Assembly: GCF_902459465.1 (NCBI RefSeq)
Contig: NC_047081.1
Coordinates: forward strand, 9,205,883-9,269,882
Direction: 5' to 3'
Origin: Asterias rubens
Lineage: Eukaryota > Echinodermata > Asteroidea > Forcipulatida > Asteriidae
Length of the DNA: 64,000 bases
The notes beneath the pieces were generated by a model, which saw only the letters and a list, made by a program, of their open reading frames with translations, had not been told where the DNA came from and did not search any database. A program made the translations under genes and the position numbers. Of the stretch, positions 21,698 through 33,600 are shown in pieces; position 1 is the stretch's first letter; the number at the start of each line of letters is the position of its first letter.

Positions 21698-24600
21698 ATG
21701 ACGTCTTACAAGTTACTCTACTTTGATTATACACGCGGTAGGGCGGAGGCAACTCGAATGCTCTTTGCCGTTGCCAACAAGGAACTTGAAGAAGTCCGAA
21801 TAACGAAGGAAGAATGGCCGAAGATTAAACCAAGTAAGTCACAGTTACAAATAATAATGTGTCACTCAGTTTATAACATAAAACAGATCCAGAAATTATG
21901 TTGACGTTCCTTACAAGGGAACTCCGCAAAGCTCACACAAGGGGATATAAACGCCAAGCTTGCAACAGCCAATCTCTCCCATAAAACATTGGTTTTACGT
22001 TAAGTATAATATGGACGAAATGAATTGCACAACCGTTGGCTTTGACGTTTATTGGACAAGTCGTTAATGTCTGTCGAGGTTTGATAGCGAAACGGCTCAC
22101 TTGTTTGTCTCGCGCGACTACGACTCTTGCTTCTCATTTAAAGGCAGTGGACACTATTGGTAATTGTCAAAGACTAGCCTTCACAGTTGGTGTATCTCAA
22201 TGTATGCATGAAATAACTAACCTGTGAAAATTTGAGCTCAATCGGTCGTCAAAGTTGCGAGATAATAATGAAAGACAAAAAACACCCTTGTCACACGAAG
22301 TTGTGTGCGTTTAGATGGTTGATTTCGAGACCTCAAGTTCTAAATCTGAGGTCTCAGAATCAAATTCGTGGAAAATTACTTCTTTCTCGAAAACTACTCC
22401 ACTTCAGAGGGAGCTGTTTCTCACAATGTTTTATACCATCAACCTCTCCCCATTACTCTTCACCAAGAAAGGTTTTATGCTAATAATTATTTTGAGTAAT
22501 TACCAATAGTGTCCACTGCCTTTAAGTATATGGACGAAATGAATTGCCCAAAACTTAAGCAATTAAATTTTTGTCTAGTTAGTAAATTCAATATTTGTCT
22601 AGTTACTGAATTACTTTAATCCAGAAACTGTGATTCAGTAACAAGACACAAATCTATAGGGTCATTCACAACCGTTGGCTTTGACTTTTGTTGGACAAGT
22701 CGTTAAAGGCAGTGGACACTATTGGTAATTACTCAAAAAGTTTATTAGCATAAAACCTTACTTGGTAACGAGTAATGGGGAGAGGTTGACGGTATAAAAC
22801 ATTGTGAGAAACGGCTCCCTCTGAAGTGACGTAGTTTTCGAGAAAGAAGTATTTTCCACGAATTTGATTTCGATACCTCAAGTTTAGAATTTGTTGAGTT
22901 CTCGAAATCAAGCATATGAAAGCACACAACTTCGTGTGACAAGGGTGTTTTTTTTCTTTCATTATTATCGAATTCAAATTCGACGACCGATTGAGCTAAA
23001 ATGTTCACAGGTTTATAATTTCATGCATATGTTGAGATACACCAACTGTGAATACCAGCGGGTATTGTCAAAAGGATACGGGAGATAGACAAAGTCCGTT
23101 ATCAGCAGTAACAGACATGCGCCACTGACATTCCGAAGTGGCTTATTGTCTCGCGAGACTACGACTCTTGCCTCTCATTTAAAAGGATGTGGTGGTAATT
23201 TGAGAGCTGTAGTCGCGCGCAGAGCAGCATTCTCGCGAGATATACGAGAGAGCCGTTTTGACTTGTCCACAATAAGTAAGTAGGGCTGGATTCGACCCAC
23301 ATCGTCATGTTTATTTCTTTTCCCCCTTTACAGCCACTCCTCAAGGTCATGTTCCCGTGCTGGAGATTGACGGGAAACAACTTCCTCAGAGCAACGCAAT
23401 CGAGTCATACGTGGCGAGAGAATTCGGTATGGGGTCTTTGATCATGTTGTCTTTTCCTAAACTGTATGTCGCTAAAATTATCAGAGTGTCTTTCAGTTTG
23501 TTCGTGGCTTCTTAAAACAGTGACGCCTTTGGTAATTTATTATTGTCAAACAGACCAGTCTTCTCACTTTGTGTATCTCAACATGCATAAAACAACAAAC
23601 CTGTAATTAATTGGTCATCGAAGTTGCAAGAGAACTAACGAAAGAAAAACACCTTTAAACCTATTGCACAAGTTGTGTCTGCTTTAAGATGCTTATAAGT
23701 ACATCTGCTGAAGTTTGTTATTACTTGAGTGAGAAATTACTTCTTTCTCAAAAACTATACGTTACTTCAGAGGGAGCTGTTTCTCACGATGTTTTATACT
23801 ATCAACAGCTCTCCATTGCTGTATGTTTTTTTCACAATGTTTTATACTATCAACAGCTCTCCATTGCTGTATGTTTTTTATTAGGCTTTTTACAATGATA
23901 TTGAGTAACTACCGTGTCAAGTGATAGATAATTTTGACCTTTTCTTCCTCTCCAGGACTGTACGGTTCTGATAACTGGGAAGCAGCTCAAATAGATGTAG
24001 TTCGAGAAACCACGAAGGATTTGATACAACCCATGATTATGCCGGTACTTTTTGAACAGGACGAAGAGAAACAGGTTTATAAAATTATATAACATGTCTT
24101 CTTCTTTCTTGTTCGTTTTCGGTCACATAAATGAAAAGATGACATGACTTGTACGAGTCAATGATGGCTTGCTTTTTTGTATTATTGGTGGTACTACTGT
24201 ACATGTGTTCGTCTGTCCTTGTTGTCCCTTGTCTTGGTCTTTTGTCTTAGTGGGTCTTAAATTCAGTGTTAGTCTGTCAATACTAGGTTAGGGTATACAA
24301 AACCAAGGCTTCACCCCATCCTTAGTATTGCCCTGTTGATTTGTTCATAATGTTGGCTATTGTTTATTATGAACCACCAATGAGAGACTTTTAGGACGCT
24401 TGGTGGCAGCATACTTACCAGGTAAAATCCATTGTTTTCAGTAATGTGCGCTTGCTCAGAACTACGTAAACAATGGAAATTTACCTGGTACGTCTGCTGC
24501 CACCTAGTGTTCAAAAGTCCCCCATTATTTAACAAATCACTAGAGGTATTTTATCATCTGAGGGCAATACCAAAAGTAAATGTTTTTTTTTTAATTGAAT

Positions 24601-26006
24601 TGATTTGTGGGGGTTGAACAAAGAATTGACTAGAGTGAGATTCGAACCAACGACAAATGAATTGAATTGAATAATATCGGTACGTTGTTGACGAAGAGAT
24701 ACATTTTCAATTTCCTCCACAGGCCATAAATTCCAAAGAGTACTACGAGACAACTGCGCCCCCGATTTTAAAGATTCTTCACGATCTTCTTGTAAGGAAC
24801 AATGAGGGCACTGGGTACTTCGTCGGAAATACGGTAAGCAATCGGATGGAATTTTGTATGGTTAAAGGCAGTGGACACTATTGGTAATTACTCAAAACAA
24901 TTATTAGCATAAAACCTTTCTTGATTACGAGTAATGGGAGAGGTTGATAGTATATAAAACATTGTGAGAAACGGCTCCCTCTGAAGTGACGTAGTTTTCG
25001 AAAAAGAAGTAATTTTCCACGAATTTGATTTCGATACCTCAGATTTAGAACTTGAGGTCTCGAAATCAAGCATCTAAACGCACACAACTTCGTGTAACAT
25101 GGGTGTTTTTTCTTTCATTATTATCTCGCAAGTTCGAAGACCGATTGAGCTCAAATTTTCACAGGTTTGTTATTTTATGCATATGTTGAGATACACCAAC
25201 TGTGAAGGCTAGTCTTTGACAATTAATTACCAATAGTGTCCAGAGACTTAAAAGTCTCAATAAATTTCAGTTTGTAGCTAAAGTCCATTGTGTTGCAATT
25301 AGTGGTTGGCTCTTTAAATAAATGGCAAAATAGACGGCAAGTGGGGAGAGGTGTGTTTAGCTCTGAAGGTGCAATCACAACGTGTAGTGAGATCCTGAGA
25401 TAATTTACTGCAGACAAAAAGATAAGATGCCGGCATCACGAGCTGTCAGAATGACAGCATTCTTAAAGTAAAAGTTCTTCCTAAGTTATTTATCGATTAT
25501 CGTTGGTTCTCCTCTGTCGGATGGCACTTACAGAGTTCCGTAGTAGGGGAAGGGGGGAGGGCATTGGTCCGCTTTAACATGCCGTCATAACTCTGATATT
25601 TGGAGATGGTTGGTTGGAGAGATCTTTGATTAGACAGGGGCTTGGCGTATCATTCCTAAGTCTTTCCTTCTTGGTTTATTTATAATAGTTCAAGTTTACC
25701 TTTTTGAAAGTCCTTATAGACTTACAAACACAATAAGTCAATCAATGAAAGACAATGACGGTAGTGTTTTATTGTTGGATTTCCTCAATAGTCATATTGA
25801 GTTTAACTATTTCATCCTTCTGGCAGGCTACACTTGCTGACGTCATTTTCTTCGTCACCATGGAGTGGTTCGAAGCGCCCCCTTATGCCGACAAGGGATT
25901 GGAAAACTATCCGATGCTGGTGGGACTGAGAGATCGTTTAGCAGCAAACGAACTCGCTAAGCATCTTAAAGAGCGTCCAAGCTTGCTGGATTCACGATTA
26001 AAATAA
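21698..26006 (+). CDS. Sigma-class glutathione S-transferase, subfamily B copy 2 (altered C-terminus)
   Basis: Exons 21698-21833, 23334-23426, 23956-24074, 24723-24833 and 25827-26006 give 212 aa. The start MTSYKLLYFDYTRGRAEATR has one extra residue (Y11) against the paralogue, and Tyr8 is kept. TPQGHVPVLEIDGKQL and SNAIESYVAREFG form the glutathione site; LYGSDNWEAAQID, GTGYFVGNT and ATLADVIFFVTMEWFE mark the helical domain. Near 25977 two bases are missing relative to the 11094-13448 gene, so the end reads RPSLLDSRLK instead of RPQAYWIHD and passes the ancestral stop. The donor after exon 3 (CAG then GTTTAT) is weak. The core enzyme is intact, so it may still be functional. Confidence 0.88.
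21930..22010 (-). mobile_element. SINE tail fragment
   Basis: The minus strand reads GATTGGCTGTTGCAAGCTTG followed by a TATATCCCC block, the tail shared with the elements at 12945-13148 and 42160-42380. No tRNA-like head was seen here. Confidence 0.5.
22138..22525. mobile_element. TTAA-flanked MITE, type A
   Basis: A full copy with TTAA on both sides and the GAGACCTC/GAGGTCTC hairpin. The left flank CTTGCTTCTCAT resembles CTTGCCTCTCAT before an unfilled TTAA at about 23178. Confidence 0.9.
22703..23060. mobile_element. TTAA-type MITE, type A, right end lost
   Basis: Starts TTAAAGGCAGTGGACACTA after TTGGACAAGTCG. The same flank at 22050-22063 is followed by an unoccupied TTAA (22064-22067). 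The right terminal repeat is missing beyond the CACCAACTGTGAAT block. Confidence 0.85.
23519..23925. mobile_element. Diverged TTAA-type MITE with internal tandem duplication
   Basis: The CAGACCAGTCTTCTCAC block is kept at left and GAGTAACTACCGTGTCAAG at right. A stretch of about 46 bp ending CTCCATTGCTGTATG is present twice in a row at about 23785-23876. Confidence 0.65.
24381..24525. mobile_element. Palindromic MITE (GGCAGCAGAC family), copy 3
   Basis: GAGAGACTTTTAGGACGC with GGCAGCATACTTACCAGG at left; CCTGGTACGTCTGCTGCC and GTTCAAAAGTCC at right. In an intron of the last GST gene. Confidence 0.8.
24862..25251. mobile_element. TTAA-flanked MITE, type A
   Basis: Starts TTAAAGGCAGTGGACACTA 28 bp past the donor at 24834 and ends TAGTGTCCAGAGACTTAA, so the right terminal repeat is partly changed. 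The central hairpin is intact. Confidence 0.85.
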
Positions 26007-26096
26007 GGACAAGCCACAGCTGGGTCGGGGTGCTTTCTGTGCATAATTTTTGCTCGACTTGTAAAATGTTACAAATTAAAATCGCCTTACTGTGTT

Positions 26097-26465
26097 TTAA
26101 AGGCAGTGGACACTATTGGTAATTACTCAAAAAAATGTTTAGCATAAAACCTTTCTTGATTACGAGTAATGGGGAGAGGTTGATTGTATAAAACATTGTG
26201 AGAAACGGCTCCCTCTGAAGTGACGTAGTTTTCGAGAAAGAAGTAATTTTCCACGAATTTGATTTCGAGACCTCAGATTTAGAATTTGAGGTCTCGAAAT
26301 CAAGCATCTGAGAGCACACAACTTCGTGTGACAAGGGTGTTTTTTCTTTCATGATATCTCGCAACTTCATCGACCGATTGAGCTCAAATTTTCACAGGTT
26401 TGTTATTTTATGCATATGTTGAGATAAACCAACTGTGAAGACTATAGTCTTGAATATTACCAACA
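26097..26465. mobile_element. TTAA-type MITE, type A, right end lost
   Basis: A clean left end (TTAAAGGCAGTGGACACTA) and a perfect central hairpin. After the CCAACTGTGAAGACTATAG block the right terminal repeat is replaced by unrelated sequence. It lies just past the last GST gene. Confidence 0.85.
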
Positions 26466-26572
26466 AAACAAACAACAGTTCACTCACCTATAGGGCAACA
26501 AAATACTATAAATGCCTTTGCAAAGTTTACATTATTTGTTATATATATGCTGGCCCAAAACACCCCCCCCCC

Positions 26573-26607
<35 letters not shown>

Positions 26608-26892
26608 AAGATTTGTTCAAAGGACTCATAATGAACTCAGGGTCCAATGTACGGTGTTTATATCAACAAAAACAAATTTGCATATTACTGTTATAGACCT
26701 ACATTATTATGTCACTGTAGTGCATGAGATACGTAAAAGTGGACTTTGGACCAAAATAATCAAACCACAAAGAACATAAATTATGATCATGTTAACCTGT
26801 GGTATAATGGTATCGGTACCTTGTGTTCGTGTACCCCATTGCTTCGCTAGGTACTGGGTTGCACGGGTTGCACTGTGTGTATTGTATGACAG
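26466..26892. other. Intergenic with C10/A35 homopolymer tract
   Basis: A run of C followed by about 35 A lies at 26562-26607. A polyadenylated insertion end or simple slippage would both fit. The lysine-rich open frame through it is an artefact of the A run. Confidence 0.5.
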
Positions 26893-27090
26893 TACTCGGT
26901 AATCAATGGACAAGGAGTCAAAGTGCATGAAGAGAACTCGTCTTTCTACACTGCAGACTTTAAACCATGGATGAAAAATGGTGACGATGACCATGACATT
27001 GCGTTTGCCCACGGAGCAATGGGTTTCCCAAACATCATCATCATAGGGGATGGAGCATATTGGACAGGTTCGAGGTTGAGAACGGCTGGT
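26893..27090 (+). other. Coding-like stretch of unknown identity
   Basis: After a possible acceptor (TTGTATGACAG, ending at 26892) the plus strand is open for 66 codons with regular codon usage, reading in part FYTADFKPWMKNGDDDHDIA then FAHGAMGFPNIIIIGDGAYW and stopping at 27091. I do not recognise the sequence. The minus strand is also open across part of it, so strand is uncertain. It may be a lone exon, a gene relic or chance. No partner exons were found nearby. Confidence 0.25.
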
Positions 27091-27093
27091 TGA

Positions 27094-27618
27094 CCATGTT
27101 GTCTCGCATTGTAGCCTACATGTTTCGTGGTGTGTTTCCTGCTATCTTGTTGCTATCGTGTTGATAAGTAGATGTTTCATCGACCAGCAATTTCCCCCTG
27201 GACACAAAGACAACTAGGCAACACCAGCTCGCCATAATACGAGATGTCTGGCTGATATTTTCTGACGACTGCTCTGATAATTTCAATAAATTCATCATCT
27301 CACGACATGGATTTCAATTACCGTAAACATAAATTAGATGCGCGACCTGTGTGTATTAAGTAAATGTGTTGCCATGGCTACAGCTTCTTCTCGGTTCGTA
27401 TGATAAGATTCAAGTCAAATTGGTACTTTTAGAATGTGTCTCTTATACAGTGATTATAGCAATAAACACCGTGGCCTTGAGTAGGCTTTCGAACAGTATC
27501 TGTAATAATCTCAAATGGTTTGGCTTATTTTGATAAGAGCAAAAAAAATATCTACGGCTAATGAGCTGATTGTTGGTGCGTTATAATATTTTCTCTGGAT
27601 CACAAAAGATCGGTTGCC
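27094..27618. other. 5' flank of the arrestin gene
   Basis: No repeat or gene recognised; the promoter is presumably here or upstream of an unseen 5' UTR exon. Confidence 0.35.
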
Positions 27619-30600
27619 ATGGGACGGATACGAGCCTTTGATATTGCCATTGACAACAATGCATTGTCTCATGTGGACGGGCTACCAGTCTACAGTCCTG
27701 GTAACCAAGTGACGGGTGTTGTCAACCTACATCTGAATACGTCAAGAGATGACGTCAGAGGTGAGTATTGTCTCCTAAATAATAATAAAGGAAACTGTTT
27801 GTATTGAAAGTTATTATTAACTTCAAATCTTTATGTTTTTCATCCATTGTGGTTTATTTAGAATTAGATGGTATTTTATCACTGACTAGATTCGTATGCT
27901 TTAGTATGACCCTTAATTACGAGGCTGTACAGTTGTTTGGTGTCATTTATGTTGCTTTTTGTGTCCACCCGTTGGTAACTTGTATGCAACTTTATAAAGA
28001 ACGTAGACATCTAAAAGTCACACGAGGGAGTTCCAGCTAAATACAGTGTATCAAATTGCTGAGAAAACAGCAGGAACTGTCATGGTATTTTCACTTGAGT
28101 CTACAACATTTCCTCCATGCTAACTCGTCTATGCTTAGCAAAGTACCAACCGCATCTCTGGCCGCAGAATTCGCGAACAGACACCAGCTCATCAGAAATC
28201 TGAGAAACCATTCATGAATCAGTTGTTAACCTCTCAGATTCAAATGTTCCGGATTGGATTGAAAATTATTTTCAAAACCTTAATTGCATCGAAGGGAAGC
28301 CTTTCTCAAAGTGCAGTTTATGCCATCAACAGGTGCAATGCTTCTCACCACCTACGGTATTAGTTTGTTGAGTTCTAACAAATTTATGACACTATATTAC
28401 ACCTTAAAGCTCAACCTGATTATATTTTGTCTTTCTCCTTAGTTATTACTATCAGACTGCGAGGGCGAGCTCAAACACGATGGACCGAGACGTTGACAAG
28501 AAATCGATCTGGTTCTTTGGCTGATAACCAGAGGGTGACGTTTACAGGAACTGAAACCTACATAGATTATAACCAATCACTATGGCAACAAGGTAATAAG
28601 TTATAGAAGAACCGTGATGAGAAACGTGATGCAATGAAGGACGCTAGGTGGCAGCAGACTCATACCGGGTAAATCCAATTATTTCGGTAATGTGGACATG
28701 CTCAGAACCGTACGTAAACAATGGAAATTTATCAGCTGCCACCTAGCGTTCGAAAGTCTCCCATTGGCTAATAGTTATAGACGTTTAAGATGTACTTTCT
28801 TGATCCTTTCTCTCGTTTATGTTTTAAACAAAATAACATGAGTGTGCTTTTGTCGGAGATGGGTTTCATCTCATAATCACCACCACGAGGTGTGTAATAC
28901 GGGTGTAAAGTGTGATGCAGACTGGTACCTTGTATTTATACAGACCCTGGTCTTACAGGTTCAATTCAGTGGATACAATGATTTCATTGGATAAACGTTA
29001 GTGACGAACATAGCTTTCAATATTATCTGTGTTATGATTGGTCCGCATGGATGTGGTTTGTCAGCATGTAGGCTATCGTCTGTGTGCAGCGGTGCTCAAG
29101 CATGCATGCAGACCCGTTGTTTTATTCACTACGTACATGTACGGGTGAATTGACTGCGAATCCCCATGTGAAATGAATGCGAGGTCAAAGGTCTTGCAGC
29201 ATCCGGTCAGGTATAGGTATCATGGTGTTATAGCCTGGAAGTGTGACGTCAGATGTTCAGGCTAAGTGTGATGGGGCAATTATTCATTGAAACATACGTA
29301 CGCCATCCATGCTGCCCTGCCTTTTAATTTATATCGTGACTAAAATGTTGTCACTGACTGGCTACCTGTCAATCAGCGTATTCAATTAAAAATCATCATA
29401 CTCACATTCAAGGCACTACATGGTTCAGCTCCACCCTACATACACGATCTCTTGACACCCGTACAACTAGACCAGGTCTAAGATCAGAAATACGCTCCAT
29501 GTTCCTCGAACTCGACTGGTCAGTTATGGGGACAGGGCTTACTCCAACATAGCACCAAGACTCTGGAACTCACTTCCGGATTACCTCAGACAAATTAATA
29601 CACAACATCACTCTCTTCCATCAGAAACTCAAAACACACTTATTATTGCTTGCTTTCCAACATCTTGACAAAACTTGACAGTCGCCTTTGAATGTTTCTC
29701 CTTTTCAGTAAAGTGCGCCTTATAAATGCTGTAGTTTATTATTGTTATTATTATTATTGTAGTTTTGTTTACTTTTCCATGTTAGAGCATCCTCATCAAA
29801 AGCTTCTTCAAGGCCTCCATTCGTTCCCCTTTGAGTTCCGACTTCCCCTCATCAACCTCCCTTCAGATTATGAAGGGGTGAACGGTCACGTAAGATACCG
29901 TCTCAGGTGCGATATTGTAGGAGATTCACCTCTATCCAATGCAAAGGTTGGAAGGAAGATAGCGATCGCTGGGTGTCCAATGGATCTGAACTGTATACAC
30001 AATGCTATGGTAATAAGCAGATTAGTATTTCGAGATGAGACTTTCGGGACGCTTGGTGGCAGCAGACTTTAAATTCCATGTAAAAACCATTGTTCTCAGT
30101 AATATGCGCATGCTCAGAACTACGTAAACAATGAACATTTACTTGGTAAGTCTGCTGCCACCTAGCGTTCCAAATTCTCCTATTGTGCAGAGGGTTAAAA
30201 TAATATTGAGTTTTGTGTCTTCAGGCTCTCCTTGGTTTGAATTTTTGTTTGTAATATTAGATATCTAAACGGGGCGGCCATACTTCAAGATGAGTGCCAA
30301 CCCTATGTCATAAATCAACTGCCACCAGGGGCACGTTGCCACCTATAGCTCCTGGTGGCTCAAACCCTTCTCACAGTCCGTATAAGGGTGATGGGTATCA
30401 TATAGGAACCTGACTGGGAGTGCTAAAGGCTAAGAGCAGATTGCACTACCTTTAATGAAGCAATATGGTTAAGTACTTGTGTAAGAAGGGCACGTGCAGT
30501 GACATGACCGGTATCGAACTGAGTATCGGTTTGATACCCTCCGTCACCTCGCTAAACGTGGATATATTTGGCTTTTCTTGTGTACAAAAACAAATATTGT

Positions 30601-33600
30601 CACAGTTCTCTGTCGTTTATTCAGCAAGTAGACACTACATTCACAACCTTTTTCATGTGACTGCCATTGTACATTTCTTTATAATTGTGTCTATCGTTGC
30701 AGAAAACAAAACAGTCTATGGCCCTCCCTTTAAACTTATACTCTGTATTTTCACAGGTCCCCGTCCACGGTCAGACAGAGTCGCTCCTTAGCTACTGGTG
30801 CTGTATCACTAGTACGGTTACAACTCGGGCATCGACCGACAAACGAGCGTACATACCCGGTGAAACGGCGTATATTACAGCCATCGTCCACGGTTCGAGT
30901 GGAACTAGATATGACGTCATCATTAAACTTGTACAGGTGAGTTTGGTACGCCTTGAGGTACGTTCTTTTTTTTATACAATTACTACAGACTATAGGCGAC
31001 TCTATTAATTCATTTGCGTGATTTTAATATTGTCTGGTACAATGACGTGCTTGACCACAAGTTGCCACTTAGGTTTAAATTACCCCGACTATAGTCAGTT
31101 GCTATGTCACGTGATTCGGGGCAAGCTTTTTCGTATAGTTACGTAACACCCATCATACACAATTCTGAATGAATGTGTATGGCACAATGGTACTGGGGTG
31201 TCTTTATTCTTAGTCAAAGAAGCCAATGTTACAAAACTTTATTCAAATCTATCTTGCAAAAGGATTTTTCAGTTAACATGTCGAATACTTATCTGAGGTT
31301 CAACAGAATGATCGAGGAATTCTCTCATTGTCAAACTATGTTACAATGGGAGACTTTTGGGATGCTTGGTGGCAGCAGACTTACCAGGTAAAATCCATTG
31401 TTCTCGGTAATATGCGCAGGCTCAGAACTACGTAAACAATAGACCTTATCGCAAATACCAATGCGCAAGCGCAGACTGTTGAATGAGGTGCATTGTGGGA
31501 TATATATGGATCAAATTTGGATACCAGCTAGACCACAATGCACCTAATTCCAAGCTTTACGCGCGCGCCCCGGTATTTGCGAAAAGGTCTATGGAAATTT
31601 ACCTGGTAAGTCTGCTGCCACCTAGCGTTCCAAAGTCTCCCATTGATATTTTCCAAACGAAGTCAATTCATTATTTTATAAAAAAAAATTAACATGACTT
31701 TATTATTATCAAAGGAAGCAACTTTTCGAGGTACTGGTTCCACGTACAGCTCCTCCGGCGTGACTGTAGAGACTCGAACCAACCGCACATGCCAACGGTA
31801 CCGCGTCTTAGCACGAAAGAAGACTAGCGGTGTGTTACAGAGACGAGGGGAGACTACACTTCAACGAGAGCCAATGATCATACCTGATAACATGCCGGAC
31901 ACTGGCTTCGAGGGATGCAGCGTTATTGATATCAACTACTTTATTACTGTGAGTTTAATTAAGGTAGTATACGGGATTGGTAAGGGGGGGTAAAATTTTA
32001 ATCCGGACGCTTATCTATTCATACTAGAACCAATTGTCTATTAAATATTTCACGGGAAAAACCTTGTATCTTGCTACCACTTTTTCATTCATTTTACATA
32101 CGGAAACATTTCTGACATTAAAACCACAAGTTAAATACGGACAATTTGTTTTATACTTTGTGAATATTTTTTTTTCATCGTATTTTCTCACGAGTCACAC
32201 AACGGATTAAAGGCAGTGGACATTATGGTAATTGTCAAAGACTCATCACAGTTGGTGTATATCAATATATGCATAAAATAACAAACCTGTGAAAATTTGT
32301 TCTCAATCGGTCATCGAACTTGCGAGGTAGTAATGAAAGACAAAAAAAAACCTTGTCACACAAAGTTGTGTGCGTTTCGAGACCTCAAGTTCTAAATCTG
32401 AGGTCTCGAAATCAAATTCGTGGAAAATTACTTCTTTCTCGAAAATTATGGCACTTCAGAGGGAGCTGTTTCTCACAATGTTTTATACCATCAACCTCTC
32501 CCCATTACTCGTCACCAAGAAAGGTTTTACGCTAATAATTATTTTGAGTAATTATCATTAGTGTCCACTACTTTTGAGACCATTTTACAGGTCTGTTACT
32601 TCATGTGTCATGATGTTTTCACAAAACACTGTCTACGAGTATTTTGTCAACTCTTTGCCAATCCAGTGTACAATGCATGCGCTTGAATCAAGCCCTATGT
32701 CGGCATAATGCGAATTTAGAAATGCAAAATATACAATACATTGTAAACTGTCTCATAAACGTTTCTATAGGTTGCTCCAGTTGTTTCGAGTATGTTCCGA
32801 TCCAATGACACAGAGATCAGTCTACCGATCTCTATTGGTCGTATTCCATTTACGGCACTCCCTTCATACCTAGCGACAACTTCACACATTGGTCTTCCTG
32901 CAGGTAATTTATGCTTACTTTTATTTTTAAAGTTTGTTTCTAAACTCTATACCAGGGAAGTGTATTGTGTTTTTTAATTTTTTTAAGGGAAGGTACTTGT
33001 GAAAGACCATGGGTTCTCATCCTGGTGTATCCAATCAAAACCATAAAATAACAAGCCTGAGAAGATTTGGGCCCAATCGGTCATCGAAGTTGCAAGAAAA
33101 TTATGAAAGAAAAAACACCCTTGTTGAACGAATTTGTGTGCTTTCAGATAGGAATAAAAGGATCTAGCTAGAAGTATTTTATTATTTGAGTGAGAATTTA
33201 CCTCTTTCTCAAAAACTACGTTGCTTCAGAGGGAGTCGTCACCCACAATGTTTTATACTATCAACAGCTCTCCAATGCTCGTTACCAAGTCAGTTTTTAA
33301 GTTAATATTTGTTTTGAGTAATTACCAAACGTGTACCTTCTCTTTAAAGGGGGGTAACGTTGCCTTTGGGCTATAACAAGTATTTGTTTAAAAAACAGAA
33401 TTAATGTTTGAAAGATAGTTTAAAAGTAATATAATGACTCACAAATATTCCCTGAAAATGTGTGATTTTCTGTTTAAATTAACGACAGGAGATGGTCTGC
33501 CATTTTGTAGAACAAAAGGTTATGCTCCACAAAACGGTGGAATGTATACTGTTTTGCTGGTTGAATTTCTAGAGGTAAATTCGTAGTTTTTCTTTAATCG

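Noticed and set aside
26435-26779. Open frame with a long lysine run.
   Set aside because: Produced by an A homopolymer next to a C run; no coding character on either side.
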